This document shows, in pieces, positions 9,351 through 22,249 of a DNA stretch of 64,000 nucleotides (positions within the stretch are counted from its first letter, which is position 1; each line of letters begins with the position of its first letter). The notes under the pieces were generated by a model that was not told the DNA's origin, searched no databases, and saw nothing but the letters and a program-made list of their open reading frames with translations. Source of the stretch: Xanthomonas sp. 10-10 (GTDB lineage: Bacteria; Pseudomonadota; Gammaproteobacteria; Xanthomonadales; Xanthomonadaceae). The stretch spans positions 2,976,001-3,040,000 of the forward strand of contig NZ_CP144460.1 in assembly GCF_040182365.1 (NCBI RefSeq), in the 5' to 3' direction. Position numbers and translations under genes: made by a program.

Positions 9351-11908
9351 AGCGCCACCTTCAGGCCCAGCGCATAGGTGCGGCCGTACTCTTCGTTCTG
9401 CAGCGTGCGCGAGGGCACGCCCTGGTACAGCTCCAATGGCTCATCCAGCAGGTTCTGCGCTTCCAGGTACAGGCTGATGTGGCTGTTGAACTGATAACTC
9501 ATGCTGACATCCAGCTGGGTGTGCGGGGCGACATAGATATCGTACGCACGGCTCTGGCCGATGGTGTCCAGGTACTCGCTGCGATACACCGCAGCCACGC
9601 GCGCACTGAAGCCGTATTTTTCATAGCCCAGATGGCCGCTGTAGATGCGCTTGGACGAGCGCGGCAGCATGAAGTCGTCGCCGGCGCGATCGCTCAGGCC
9701 CGGGTCGAAGTCGCTGTCCAGCGCGGTGGCGCTGGCACCGACCAGCAAGCCATTCCAGCCTTCGGGCAGGAAGTCCAGCGTCTGCTGCCAATTGAACTCG
9801 GCGCCGCGCACCTTGGCGGTGTCGCCATTGATCGAGCGCGTCACCTGCAAACCGGGGAACTCGACATCGGTGGTGCTGATGGTCTGCACGATGTAATCGT
9901 CGATCGACTTGTTGAACACGCCCAGCGACACCAGGCCGGTGCTGCCGATGTATTTTTCGAACGACAGATCCAGATTGGTGGAGCGATACGGGTTGAGATC
10001 CGGGTTGCCGATGCTCACTTCCTCATCGCCGCGGTTGATGCTCACGCGTGGCGACACATCGCCGAACGACGGGCGCGACAAGGTCTTGTTGGCTGCAAAC
10101 CGCAACACCCAGTCGTTGCCGCTATCGTAACGCAGGTGCAGGCCCGGCAGCACGTTGGTGTAGCTGCTGGACGCCTCGCGCGGCGTGACCGTCGCAGTAC
10201 GGCCGTTTTCGGCAACGTCGACCTGGTTGCCGGTGGCGTTGAACTGGGTGTTCTCCACGCGGACGCCGGCAATCATGCGCAATGCACCGATATCCCAGGT
10301 GCCCATCGCATAGGTGGCGAACACGTCTTCGGTTGCGGTGTAGTCGTCCTGCAGCGAGACCTGCTGGTTGCCGCCCACATCCTGCGGCCGTGCGCTGTAC
10401 AACCCGCCCGACGCGCGCCAGTAGCGGCGCATGCCGTCCGAGCCGATGCTTTCGCCCAGCGTACCGCCGCGGTGCTCCGGTGCGGCGGTGGTCCAGCTGC
10501 TCAGATCGATCGCAGGACCACGCCGCAGCTCCTGTTCGTCGACGTCCACATCGCGTTCGCGCCAGCGACCGAGCACGCCCATCTTCAGGCTGGAATGTTC
10601 GCCATCGAAACGCACATTGACCTGCGCGCTGTGCTCGCTATCATCCACCGTCTTGGGCGCCAGCACGAAGCGGTCGAACACGAAATCCTGGTTGCTCTGC
10701 CATCGGTTGTCCGAGAAGCCCAACCGCGGGATGCCGCTGCGCTGATCCACGCTGGCCGACAGGTCGTCGCCGTCGTAGTTGAAGCGCGCTTCCATCTCAT
10801 CGTTCACCCGCTCGGTGGTCTTGGTGTAGCCCACCTTGTAATCGACGGTGGCGCTGCTCAGGCGATTTTCGCCGCCAAAGCTGATCGCCGTGTTGTCTTC
10901 CTTCTTGGTGCGGTAGCGCACCCGCTTGGAGATGCTGTCGGCCGGCAGATCGGCCACGTTGTAGGTGCCATCGCCGTTGGCGCCGACCTCACCGTCGCCC
11001 AGGCCGAAGATGGTGCGCTGGCGTGTTTCGGCATCGTCGAAACGGCTGTACAGCGAGCGCAGGTAGTAGCGGTTGTCGGCGTCCGGGCGCCAGTCCAGAT
11101 TGAGGTTGGCGCCCATGCGGGTGCGCTCGATGAAGTACTTGCGGCGCTGTACTTCGCCGGCGAACAGGTCGTCGGCAGCGCCACCGTCGAAGCGGTCGTA
11201 CGCCACTTCGGTGTTGTCCGATTCGAACTCGCGGTCCTGATAGTTCACACCCACCGCCACACCGAAGGTGCCGTTGTAGATGTCGCTGTAGTTGAACGCG
11301 CCCTTGGGGCTGGTCTTGCCCGACAGCGACTGGTGGCTGCCTTCGATCGAACCGCGCAGGGTGCGCCCGTCTCGATCGAACGCAGAGGTGGATTCCACCT
11401 GGATGGCGCCGCCGATCGAATCGCCCGGCATGTCCGGTGTGGGCGACTTCACCACCTTCAAGCGCTCGGTGGAATCGGACGGAATCACGTCCAGCGGCGC
11501 CGAGCGGGTGCCGTCTTCCGGCGTGCCCATGCTCATGCCGTCGATGGTCACGCTGTTGAGCGACGAATCCAGGCCGCGGATCACCACAAAACGCCCCTCG
11601 CCCTGATCGCGGGTGACGCTGACACCGGGCAGGCGCTGCAAGGATTCTGCAACATTCTTGTCGGGGTAACGCCCCATCGCATCGGAGGCCACGGCATCCT
11701 GGATGGCATCGGACGCACGCTTGAGATCGACTGCGCGCTCCTGCGCTTCCAGCTGCGGGCGCACCTCCAGACGTTCCAGATCAATGGCCGCCGCACCGCT
11801 GGCCGCGCCGGATGCGGCCGCCGCCTCTGCCGCATGTGCCCGCGGGCCCCAGCCGGCCGATGCCAGCGTCAGCGTGATCGCCAGGCAGAGCGGAGTCTTG
11901 TTGGACAC
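9347..11908 (-). CDS. TonB-dependent outer-membrane receptor (Xanthomonas/Caulobacter type)
   Basis: An 853-residue outer-membrane transporter with signal peptide (cleavage near AHAAEA, about residue 27). The plug domain shows the typical block DAMGRYPDKNVAESLQRLPG, then SVTRDQGEGRFVVIRGLDS, LNSVTIDGMSMGTPEDGTR and GDSIGGAIQVES. The barrel ends with an alternating strand and EYGRTYALGLKVAL. Being first in an operon with a phytase-like lipoprotein and a phosphatase, it probably imports a phosphorylated or phosphate-releasing substrate; the ligand itself is not deducible. A possible Pho box lies about 50 bp upstream of the start. Confidence 0.9.
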   Translation of the reverse strand: MSNKTPLCLAITLTLASAGWGPRAHAAEAAAASGAASGAAAIDLERLEVRPQLEAQERAVDLKRASDAIQDAVASDAMGRYPDKNVAESLQRLPGVSVTRDQGEGRFVVIRGLDSSLNSVTIDGMSMGTPEDGTRSAPLDVIPSDSTERLKVVKSPTPDMPGDSIGGAIQVESTSAFDRDGRTLRGSIEGSHQSLSGKTSPKGAFNYSDIYNGTFGVAVGVNYQDREFESDNTEVAYDRFDGGAADDLFAGEVQRRKYFIERTRMGANLNLDWRPDADNRYYLRSLYSRFDDAETRQRTIFGLGDGEVGANGDGTYNVADLPADSISKRVRYRTKKEDNTAISFGGENRLSSATVDYKVGYTKTTERVNDEMEARFNYDGDDLSASVDQRSGIPRLGFSDNRWQSNQDFVFDRFVLAPKTVDDSEHSAQVNVRFDGEHSSLKMGVLGRWRERDVDVDEQELRRGPAIDLSSWTTAAPEHRGGTLGESIGSDGMRRYWRASGGLYSARPQDVGGNQQVSLQDDYTATEDVFATYAMGTWDIGALRMIAGVRVENTQFNATGNQVDVAENGRTATVTPREASSSYTNVLPGLHLRYDSGNDWVLRFAANKTLSRPSFGDVSPRVSINRGDEEVSIGNPDLNPYRSTNLDLSFEKYIGSTGLVSLGVFNKSIDDYIVQTISTTDVEFPGLQVTRSINGDTAKVRGAEFNWQQTLDFLPEGWNGLLVGASATALDSDFDPGLSDRAGDDFMLPRSSKRIYSGHLGYEKYGFSARVAAVYRSEYLDTIGQSRAYDIYVAPHTQLDVSMSYQFNSHISLYLEAQNLLDEPLELYQGVPSRTLQNEEYGRTYALGLKVAL

Positions 11909-11958
11909 GAGTGCTTCCCCAATCGGTTAAGAATGGGTGTGCACACTATGTCTGCGAC

Positions 11959-11976
11959 GTTTCAACGACATGACAT
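11959..11976 (-). promoter_or_regulatory. Candidate PHO box
   Basis: Read on the minus strand the 18 bases are ATGTCAT-GTCG-TTGAAAC, two 7-bp half-sites spaced by four bases. By eye the first matches the E. coli Pho box half CTGTCAT at 6 of 7 positions and the second at 4 of 7. A -10-like CATAGT lies 11 bases further on, and the receptor ATG about 50 bases downstream. The divergent upp gene starts on the other side. Suggestive, not proven. Confidence 0.35.
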
Positions 11977-12059
11977 ATGCAAGCGCGATCACACCGGACG
12001 TGTGGCAGCGCAACGCATGGCTGCGGCACACTGTGCGTCTCTCCCGCCTGTCGCTGCCC

Positions 12060-12692
12060 ATGAAAATCGTCGAAGTCCGCCACCCTCTCGTCCAGCACAA
12101 AATCGGCCTGCTGCGCGATGCCGCCTTGAGCACCAAGGGATTTCGCGAATTGGTCACCGAACTGGGCACGCTACTGGCTTACGAGGCCACCGCCAATCTG
12201 GACACCGAATCGCACGTGCAACAAGGCTGGGCCGGCCCGGTCGACGTGCAGCGCATCGCCGGTGCCAAGATCACCCTGGTGCCGATCCTGCGTGCCGGCT
12301 TGGGCATGCTGCCCGGCGTGCTGGCGCTGATTCCGGCCGCACGCGTGAGTGTGGTCGGCCTGCAGCGCGACGAAGAAACCCTGCAGCCGGTGCCCTACTT
12401 CGAACGCCTCACCGGGCGCCTGGAAGAGCGCGACGCACTGATCCTGGACCCGATGCTGGCCACCGGCGGCACGTTGATCGCCACCATCGACATGCTCAAG
12501 CGTGCCGGTGCGCGGCGCATCAAGGGCATCTTCCTGGTCGCCGCACCGGAAGGCCTGAAAGCGCTGGAAGCGGTGCATCCGGACGTGGAGGTGTATACCG
12601 CCGCAATCGACGATCATCTCAACGAAAAGGGCTACATCCTGCCCGGGCTGGGCGATGCCGGCGACCGGATTTTTGGTACGCGGGTGGAGTGA
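12060..12692 (+). CDS. upp: Uracil phosphoribosyltransferase
   Basis: Salvages uracil with PRPP to UMP. The 210 residues match the family length, with the N terminus [24 protein letters not shown] region [20 protein letters not shown], the catalytic loop [19 protein letters not shown], and the C-terminal uracil-binding [20 protein letters not shown] 12060 is chosen because it aligns with family starts; in-frame codons upstream are open but not conserved. It is divergent from the TonB receptor operon. Confidence 0.97.
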   Translation: MKIVEVRHPLVQHKIGLLRDAALSTKGFRELVTELGTLLAYEATANLDTESHVQQGWAGPVDVQRIAGAKITLVPILRAGLGMLPGVLALIPAARVSVVGLQRDEETLQPVPYFERLTGRLEERDALILDPMLATGGTLIATIDMLKRAGARRIKGIFLVAAPEGLKALEAVHPDVEVYTAAIDDHLNEKGYILPGLGDAGDRIFGTRVE

Positions 12693-12958
12693 GCTTTCCA
12701 GCTGAAGTGAGTTTCCCAGCTGAGATGAGCGCCCCAAGCGTCCAGATCAAGGCCGATGCGCGCTGCACTATCCGACCGCGCTGCAACCGCGCCGATCAGA
12801 TGAATCGGCGGCTTCAAGCCCCTTTCCTACAGGAGAGGCATTGGGGTGAGGGGACGGTGTGTCAGTGTTCGTGCACACGCCGTACCCTCACCCGGCGCTA
12901 TGCGCCACCGTCTCCCGACGGGAGCAGGAAAAACCGCGTCGACGCGCTGAAGCCTGCC
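12693..12958. repeat. Intergenic REP-like hairpins between convergent genes
   Basis: Space between upp and the GH9 gene, which converge. It begins with two imperfect direct copies of TTTCCAGCTGAAGTGAG/TTTCCCAGCTGAGATGAG. Further on, GGAGAGGCATTGGGGTGAGG faces CCCTCACCCGGCGC, and there are small hairpins GGCGC-TAT-GCGCC and CTCCCG-A-CGGGAG. This looks like the REP-type sequence common between Xanthomonas genes. No protein. Confidence 0.55.
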
Positions 12959-14719
12959 TCAGGGTGTCAACGCCTCGATTGCCGCACTCACATATACCAG
13001 CGGCGCATTCCAGTTGATGGCGACTTCATTGCTCGCGTAACTGCAGGTGTCGTCCAGGTACGACAGCGCCGGCAATCTGGACGGATACGGCATCTTGCAG
13101 TCCTTGGCGTCCTGCTGTCCCGGTTGCGGGCCGCCGGCCAGCCAACCCGGCACCGGCGCCTCGATGCCGTCGGCCTCCGATGGGCGATGATGGATATGCA
13201 TCGGCGTGCGCTGGCCCACGCCGGTGACGAACGATAGCCCCAGCGGATTGCGGCCCAGGATGTAATCCAGGTGCGATTGCGCGGCATCCAGCGTCGCCTG
13301 TTGCCGGGTCAGCCGATAGCCCTGCAGCAGCATCATCGCGCGGTTGAGTACGGACGCATTGCTGCCCCATACGAAATCCTTGTCGGCCATGGCCAGGCGC
13401 CACGGAGACGCCTGCCACTGGTCGGTCAACTGCTGCGCCAGACCGGTGATCTCGCGCGTGATGCGCACACGGTCCGCATGCGCGGTCAGCGTGTCGCGAT
13501 GCGCGGCCAGCGACATCCACGCCAGCCCGCCCACATTGCTCCAGCCAGGTACGCTGGCCGGCACGTTGCGCGCCAGCATCGCGTCGTAGAAAGCATCCTC
13601 GCCGGTGGTGACATACAGCTCCGCTGCCGCCCACGCGAACTCGTCGTCGACCTGCGCATCGTCATAACCGCCGGTGCGCACGTCGTCGGGCTGGCGATAG
13701 ATCACGTCCGGATGTTGCTGCGCCCAGCTCCAGGCAGCGCGCGCGGCCTTCAACATGCGTGCCGACACCCCGGGATATTGTTTTTCGAACGGCGCATAGA
13801 CGCGGCTGGCGGCCGCCATCACGGCCGCAAAATCCAGCGTGGCCGCGGTGGCCTTCATCACCACATAGCGCTGCTGCCCGGCCTGCGCCGGCATCACCAG
13901 TCCATCGAACTGCTTGTCGGTGAGCTTGTGGTACACCCCGCCATCGGCCGGGTCCTGCATGGCCAGCATCCATTCCAGGTTCCACCAGGTTTCCTGAAGG
14001 ATGCCGGGCACGCCGGGCGCGTCGTTGGGGATGGTCAGGGCCTGCGCGTTGAACAGCGCCGGGTAGTGCTCGTAGGCCGCCAGCAAGGTGTAGGTGCTGA
14101 TGCCGGAATTGACGATGTACTTGTTGTAATCGCCGGCGTCGTACCAGCCCTTGGGTGCGCTGATCACGCTGTCGGCCGGACGCGTGGCAGACGCGGCGGA
14201 AGGATGGATGCGCACCTGCGTGTCCGGATGTCCGGCCGCACGCGCGTAACGCCCGGCGAACTGCGCCGGCAACGCGGTGCTGGCACGGTTGTAGTAGAAC
14301 GCCTTCAGCGACGCATCGACTACCGGCTGATACGCACGCGCATCGATCACAAATGCATCCGAGGCCGGCAGCCCGTCGATCTTCAACCGGTAGGTGCCCG
14401 GCGCACGCACGCTGGAGAAATCCGCCACACACGCCTGCTGACCAGCCGGCGACCACAGCGCTGGCGGTAGCAAGCTGCCTTGCAGCACCTTGCGGCCCTG
14501 TGCATCTTCGACCGTGAAACGGTCCGCCCCCGGCGCCACGCCCTGCGGCAACCCGACCACCGCCAGCTTGGCTGAGCCGGGCAGATAGCCGAGCTGATTG
14601 ACGTGGATGGCAGCGCCGGTCGCCGTTGCGGTGCCGGCAGTGCCGGTGGTATCGGCTGCACAGGCGGCGATGGGCGATGCGATCACCATGGCGGCAATCA
14701 AGGTCTGGAAAATGGTCAT
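12959..14719 (-). CDS. Glycoside hydrolase family 9 cellulase (secreted)
   Basis: A 586-residue exported endoglucanase-type enzyme with leader MTIFQTLIAAMVIASPIAAC. An N-terminal Ig-like cellulase domain begins at IHVNQLGYLPGSAKLAVVG, typical of GH9 theme-B enzymes. The (alpha/alpha)6 catalytic domain carries the Asp motif KGWYDAGDYNKYIVNSG, the His motif MHIHHRPSEAD, and the C-terminal catalytic Glu motif YASNEVAINWNAPLVY. VDDEFAWAAAELYVTTG is also family-typical. All catalytic residues appear present, so it should be active on beta-1,4-glucans. Earlier in-frame starts exist but the ATG at 14717-14719 gives the best signal peptide. Likely secreted beyond the inner membrane for plant cell-wall attack. 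Confidence 0.93.
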   Translation of the reverse strand: MTIFQTLIAAMVIASPIAACAADTTGTAGTATATGAAIHVNQLGYLPGSAKLAVVGLPQGVAPGADRFTVEDAQGRKVLQGSLLPPALWSPAGQQACVADFSSVRAPGTYRLKIDGLPASDAFVIDARAYQPVVDASLKAFYYNRASTALPAQFAGRYARAAGHPDTQVRIHPSAASATRPADSVISAPKGWYDAGDYNKYIVNSGISTYTLLAAYEHYPALFNAQALTIPNDAPGVPGILQETWWNLEWMLAMQDPADGGVYHKLTDKQFDGLVMPAQAGQQRYVVMKATAATLDFAAVMAAASRVYAPFEKQYPGVSARMLKAARAAWSWAQQHPDVIYRQPDDVRTGGYDDAQVDDEFAWAAAELYVTTGEDAFYDAMLARNVPASVPGWSNVGGLAWMSLAAHRDTLTAHADRVRITREITGLAQQLTDQWQASPWRLAMADKDFVWGSNASVLNRAMMLLQGYRLTRQQATLDAAQSHLDYILGRNPLGLSFVTGVGQRTPMHIHHRPSEADGIEAPVPGWLAGGPQPGQQDAKDCKMPYPSRLPALSYLDDTCSYASNEVAINWNAPLVYVSAAIEALTP

Positions 14720-14964
14720 GCCACGATGGTCGCCAAATCGACGCACAGCGACAAGTCCAATATCGACATAAGCCACCGCGGCAAATCGCATTGATGCTGG
14801 CGAAGCCGCGACGGGCAAGCCATCGCGCCAACGCAGGCCAGCACCTTGCACGCACGCGCCTGAGACGTTTCGCAGCGCAACAGCTGGCAACGCTGCCGCG
14901 CGAGCCGACCCCGCTGACAAGACGCCACCGCAGCAGAGGGCATGTCCGGCCGTCCGCTTCGGCT

Positions 14965-14991
14965 TGCCTGCTCCGGCGCACGGAGCAGGCA
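14965..14991 (-). terminator. Stem-loop downstream of the gamma-glutamyltranspeptidase gene
   Basis: Perfect 11-bp inverted repeat TGCCTGCTCCG / CGGAGCAGGCA with a 5-base loop, just past the stop codon of the minus-strand ggt gene. No long U tract follows, so it is either a weak intrinsic terminator or an RNA 3'-end stabiliser. Confidence 0.5.
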
Positions 14992-14999
14992 GGACGGAC

Positions 15000-16778
15000 T
15001 CATCGCGCCGGTGCAGCCAACTGCACTTCTGCCTTGCCCACCGGATTGCGCGGGTCGCTGCCGCCGCTGAGCACGTTGCTGCGCTTGTCCCATTCCACGG
15101 TCTGCAGGTTGCCCCACACGTGGCTGGAACCGCGCCCGCCCTCGGCGGTGTCGCCCGGCAGCTTGAGCGCGTGGCCCATCGCTTGCAGGCCCTTGGCGGT
15201 CTGCGGCGAGAACGCGTCGGTTTCGGCGTCGATGACGTCCGGCAGCCACTGATGGTGATAGCGCGGCAAGGCGCTGACCGCCTGCGCATCCAGCCCGGCG
15301 TCGTAACCCAGGATGCCCAGCAGCACCATGGTGATGATGCGGCTGCCGCCCGGCGTCCCCAGCACGACCGCCTTGTCGGCCGATTCCATGAAGGTGGGCG
15401 TCATCGAGCTGAGCATGCGCTTGCCCGGCTTGGGCGCGTTGGCGGCATAGCCCATCACGCCGAACGCATTCGGCGTGCCCGGCTTGAGCGCAAAGTCGTC
15501 CATCTCGTCGTTGAGCAGCACGCCGGTGCCCTTGGGGATCAGGCCCGAGCCATACAGCAGGTTGACGGTCTGGGTGGCGCCGACGCGGTTGCCTTCGCCA
15601 TCGATGATGGAAAAGTGGGTGGTCTCGTCGTCTTCCAGCGGCGTGGGGTTGCCCGACAACAGATCGCTGGGCGTGGCCCTTTCCGGATTGATGGTGGCAC
15701 GCAGGCCTTGCGCATAATCCTTGCTGGTCAGCACACGCTGCGGCACGTCGACAAAGTCCGGGTCGCCCAGGAAGAACGTGCGGTCGCGGTAGGCACGGCG
15801 CATCGATTCCACCACCAGATGGGTGCGATGCACGTCGTCGAGCTTGCTCAGATCCCAGCCTTCCAGAATCTGCAGCATCGCAGCCAGCGCGATGCCGCCG
15901 GACGACGGCGGCGGCGCGGTGGTGATCTTCCAGCCGCGGTAATTGAACTGGATCGGCGCGCGCTCTTTGACCGCATAACCGGCCAGCTCCGCCGCGGTCC
16001 AATGGCCACCGGCCTGCTTGACGCCGGCGATCAGCTTCTTGGCGGTCTCGCCCTTGTAGAACCCATCGAAGCCCTTGTCGCCGAGCAGCGTCAAGGTGTG
16101 CGCCAGCTCGGGCTGCTTGAAGAGGTCGCCTTCGGCAATCGGTTTTCCGCCGCGCAAGTACACCTCGCGCGTGCCGGGATAGCGCTCCATCACCTCGCGC
16201 CGCGAGGCGTAGCCCTTGGCCATGCGCGCATACACCGGAAAGCCCTCGGTGGCGATGCGGATCGACGGTGCCAGCGATTGCTTCAACGGCAGCCGGCCGT
16301 GTTTGGCCGCCAGCTCCACCAGCGCGGCGGGCAGCCCGGGAATACCGGCCGACCACGGCCCGTTGACCGAGCGGTCACGGTCGAGCTCGCCCTGCTTGTT
16401 GAGGAATTTTTCCGGCGTGGCCGATTCGGGCGCGTATTCGCGCGCATCCAGCATCACGTCCTTGCCGGTCTTGGCATCGTGCAGCAGGAAGAAGCCGCCA
16501 CCGCCCAGCCCCGAGCTGATCGGCTCGACCACCGCCAGCGTGGACGACACCGCAATCGCCGCATCGAACGCGTTGCCGCCCTCGCGCAGGATCTGCAGGC
16601 CGGCATCGGTGGCCAGGGCATGACCGCTGGCCACGGCCGCACCGGGCGGATGCGCGGCGACCGCCGCAGCTGCGCCGGCGGACGGCTTGGCGCCGTCGGC
16701 GGACCAGGCCGGCGGCGCCAGCACCAAGGCCAGCAACAGCAGGCCGCGTGTCGAAAAACGTCGGGACAAAGTGCTCAC
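15000..16778 (-). CDS. ggt: Gamma-glutamyltranspeptidase
   Basis: Periplasmic enzyme that cleaves glutathione and other gamma-glutamyl compounds; made as a proenzyme that self-cleaves. 592 residues from a GTG start (16776-16778) whose GTGA overlaps the ferredoxin stop; the leader is LLLLALVLAPPAWSADG. Large-subunit motifs: ATDAGLQILREGGNAFDAAI and GLGGGGFFLLHDAKTG. The autoprocessing and catalytic threonine is Thr387 in ETTHFSIIDGEGN, followed by LLYGSGLIPKGTGVLLNDEM and the small-subunit GTPGGSRIITMVLLGIL. All essential motifs are intact. The coupling with a ferredoxin gene is odd functionally. Confidence 0.94.
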   Translation of the reverse strand: MSTLSRRFSTRGLLLLALVLAPPAWSADGAKPSAGAAAAVAAHPPGAAVASGHALATDAGLQILREGGNAFDAAIAVSSTLAVVEPISSGLGGGGFFLLHDAKTGKDVMLDAREYAPESATPEKFLNKQGELDRDRSVNGPWSAGIPGLPAALVELAAKHGRLPLKQSLAPSIRIATEGFPVYARMAKGYASRREVMERYPGTREVYLRGGKPIAEGDLFKQPELAHTLTLLGDKGFDGFYKGETAKKLIAGVKQAGGHWTAAELAGYAVKERAPIQFNYRGWKITTAPPPSSGGIALAAMLQILEGWDLSKLDDVHRTHLVVESMRRAYRDRTFFLGDPDFVDVPQRVLTSKDYAQGLRATINPERATPSDLLSGNPTPLEDDETTHFSIIDGEGNRVGATQTVNLLYGSGLIPKGTGVLLNDEMDDFALKPGTPNAFGVMGYAANAPKPGKRMLSSMTPTFMESADKAVVLGTPGGSRIITMVLLGILGYDAGLDAQAVSALPRYHHQWLPDVIDAETDAFSPQTAKGLQAMGHALKLPGDTAEGGRGSSHVWGNLQTVEWDKRSNVLSGGSDPRNPVGKAEVQLAAPAR

Positions 16779-17059
16779 GGGACGGGAGGCTCCTGTTCGT
16801 ACAGTTCGGGATGATCGCGCTGCAGCTGCATGAGCTTGGCCAGCAATTGATCGTGGGTTTCCGGGATGTCCGGATCCGGGTCGATGCATTCGACCGGGCA
16901 CACCACCACGCACTGCGCCTCGTCGAAATGGCCCACGCACTCGGTGCAACGCGCCGGATCGATCACGTAGATGGTCTCGCCCATCGAGATCGCCTGATTC
17001 GGGCAGGCCGGTTCGCAGACGTCGCAGTTGACGCAGAGCTCGTTGATTTTCAGCGACAT
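16775..17059 (-). CDS. 4Fe-4S dicluster ferredoxin (YfhL-type)
   Basis: A 94-residue cytoplasmic electron carrier. The first cluster motif is CVNCDVCEPACPNQAI, the second CTECVGHFDEAQCVVVCPVECI, giving two 4Fe-4S sites, the second with the enlarged spacing characteristic of the Alvin/YfhL class. The C-terminal helix (HDQLLAKLMQLQRDHPELYE) is also normal. It overlaps the ggt start by four bases and so is cotranscribed with it. In other proteobacteria this ferredoxin often lies near coaD and rsmD, as it does here. Electron partner unknown. Confidence 0.93.
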   Translation of the reverse strand: MSLKINELCVNCDVCEPACPNQAISMGETIYVIDPARCTECVGHFDEAQCVVVCPVECIDPDPDIPETHDQLLAKLMQLQRDHPELYEQEPPVP

Positions 17060-17293
17060 ATCGACAACACCATGCGATGCAAGGCAGCGCGATTCAACTG
17101 CAGGCGCTGGAACGCAACGTACTGCTGCAGGCAGGCGCACACGGCGCAGATGATCAGCAAATGGACAACGCCGTGGGCGCTGTCGGACACCGGCCTGACA
17201 CGGCCAGCTCCGGCGATGTGCGAAGTCAGCATGCTGCTGGCTCCGCACACGGCGGCCGGCTGCGCCCTCCCGCGCATCCGGCCTGGTACGGCA

Positions 17294-17791
17294 TTACTTG
17301 GCTTCAACGAAGGTGTATTCCGCGCCCTTGGGCTGGACGATGGTCTGCACGCGCGCATTCTCGGCGGCGTCGCCGATGAACAGCACGCGCACGCCCTTCA
17401 TCGAATCCGGCTGCACGTCCTTGAACGCGGCGTCGATCAGGTCGGCCATCTTGGTGGATGCGGACGAACCGAAGGCCAGCATGTTGCCCGGCTGCACGCC
17501 ACGCGCCAGCGCGGTCTTGACGCTTTCCAGCTGACGCTCGTAGCTGCCGGCGAACTCGGCATCGGACTCCGGCGGCAAGTAGTACAGGAACGGGCTGTTG
17601 GTGGTCGCGCCCAGGTTCTGGCCGACCACTTCCTGCAGATACTTCTTCCAGCCGGCGTTGTCGTCCTTGGCCGGGGCCTTCAGCGCTGCCGGGGCGGCAG
17701 CGGCGGTCGGCGCCGGCTCTTCCTTCTTGCAGGCGGTGACCGCCAGAGCGGCGATCGAAGCGAGCGCCAGAGCGCGCATGGTGTGTTTCAT
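17294..17791 (-). CDS. Hypothetical lipoprotein
   Basis: A 165-residue protein with a lipoprotein leader (MKHTMRALALASIAALAVTAC, lipobox Cys at residue 21), then a Lys/Glu/Ala/Pro-rich linker (KKEEPAPTAAAAPAALKAP) and a soluble domain from about residue 45 (GWKKYLQEVVGQNL to KGAEYTFVEAK). A strong ribosome-binding site (GGGAGGAG) precedes the ATG. No catalytic motif is visible and the family is not recognised. The gene lies between the ferredoxin and coaD on the same strand. Confidence 0.8.
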   Translation of the reverse strand: MKHTMRALALASIAALAVTACKKEEPAPTAAAAPAALKAPAKDDNAGWKKYLQEVVGQNLGATTNSPFLYYLPPESDAEFAGSYERQLESVKTALARGVQPGNMLAFGSSASTKMADLIDAAFKDVQPDSMKGVRVLFIGDAAENARVQTIVQPKGAEYTFVEAK

Positions 17792-17837
17792 GAAACTCCT
17801 CCCTTTGAAAAGCGTGGTGATGGAACGACAGATGAGA

Positions 17838-21109
<3,272 letters not shown>

Positions 21110-21135
21110 GGCTTACGACGCATTTGCGATACACC

Positions 21136-21164
21136 AAGACCGGCGCATGCGCCGGTCTTTTTTT
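21136..21164 (+). terminator. Rho-independent terminator of htpG
   Basis: Perfect 12-bp self-complementary stem AAGACCGGCGCA / TGCGCCGGTCTT followed by a run of T, 27 bases after the htpG stop. A textbook intrinsic terminator. Confidence 0.93.
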
Positions 21165-21363
21165 ATGTCTATGCTGGCTTATGGCAGACGCCTTACCTGC
21201 GTTACAGATCACTTACCGAGTTGAAATTCATCACCAGAGCGTTGAACGCGCGCCAGCCACCACCGTGAGTGCAGCAGGCATGCCAACCCGTACTCGCGAC
21301 ATGGCCAGTCCACGAAACAATTGAATTGACCTGACTGCGACAATGCAACAAGGCAGAACTGCA

Positions 21364-22056
21364 ATGATGAACCATCGTTTCCTACTTGCACTGCTCGCCG
21401 CTTCGGCGGCCTCGTTTCCGGCATGGAGCTCGGATATCGGCGACCCAGTAACTTGGCAAGCATCGCGATCGGCTGAACTCAATGGAACCCGCGACTTGCC
21501 GAAATTGACCGAAGCATTGATCGCCAGGCTCGATCCCGATGGCGAAACCGTCCCCGCAACCGTCGGAGAAGCGCAATTCATCGATCTTGATGACGACGGC
21601 ACGTTGGAGCTTGTTGCGCTGGTCGACTACTCGGGACGACAGTTTTTCAGCACGATGATTGTCATCACGACCAGCGCTGCAAAGCCGGTCGTGGTGACCT
21701 ACCGCAGCAACGGCGCCAACATGGATCGCCTGGGCGAGCGCATCGTTACAGAACCTGAAAGCCCGAAGAAGTTGATTGTCGCAGACCGTTTCATCGGGGA
21801 ATACAAAGGGTCTACCGCAAGCGCCAGAGAACAGCGACTTCTGGAACTCAGATCGGCCACGCTGGAGGATGTCAGCGCGTACCATCCCAGCTACTACCTG
21901 ACCAAGCGTCTACCCAAGCTGGAAAAACAGGCCCGCATGTCTGCTCCAGTCGATAATGCAGACGGCGTCGGGCTTGGCTCGATCAATACCGACGAGAATA
22001 AGCGCGTGCTCAGCCAGGAGATAGAACGGGCTCGGGAACAGTCGCTAGGCAAGTGA
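21364..22056 (+). CDS. Hypothetical exported protein
   Basis: About 230 residues with a leader MMNHRFLLALLAASAASFPAWS (cleavage near residue 22). The mature part has the calcium-loop-like segment EAQFIDLDDDGTLELVALVD, reminiscent of FG-GAP/VCBS repeats, then FFSTMIVITTSAAKPVVVTYR and a charged C terminus (KRVLSQEIERAREQSLGK). It is separated from htpG by a terminator and precedes the rhs island. An upstream in-frame ATG at 21343 lacks a ribosome-binding site. Function not recognised. Confidence 0.7.
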   Translation: MMNHRFLLALLAASAASFPAWSSDIGDPVTWQASRSAELNGTRDLPKLTEALIARLDPDGETVPATVGEAQFIDLDDDGTLELVALVDYSGRQFFSTMIVITTSAAKPVVVTYRSNGANMDRLGERIVTEPESPKKLIVADRFIGEYKGSTASAREQRLLELRSATLEDVSAYHPSYYLTKRLPKLEKQARMSAPVDNADGVGLGSINTDENKRVLSQEIERAREQSLGK

Positions 22057-22129
22057 TGCATTGGTTCCACCCCGTGCCTGGATGTGTGGCGCTCCTATGG
22101 AATAGCCCAAGCTGCTGCGGCGTAGGTGC

Positions 22130-22163
22130 ATCGATTGGCTCGTCCAATCGATTGGCTCGTCCA
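22130..22163. repeat. 17-bp perfect tandem repeat
   Basis: ATCGATTGGCTCGTCCA occurs twice head to tail in the short region between the exported hypothetical and the first GH127-derived block. No coding role seen; candidate slippage site. Confidence 0.85.
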
Positions 22164-22249
22164 CATGCCGCACCGCGTGCGTCGGGCCGCCGACGGGGGA
22201 CGACTCACTCTCATCGTGAGCTTAGGCCGGCGCAATATTCAAGCCGACT

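Noticed and set aside
9479..13237. 1252-codon open frame on the plus strand
   Set aside because: Runs antisense through the TonB receptor and across upp in another frame; no recognisable motifs.
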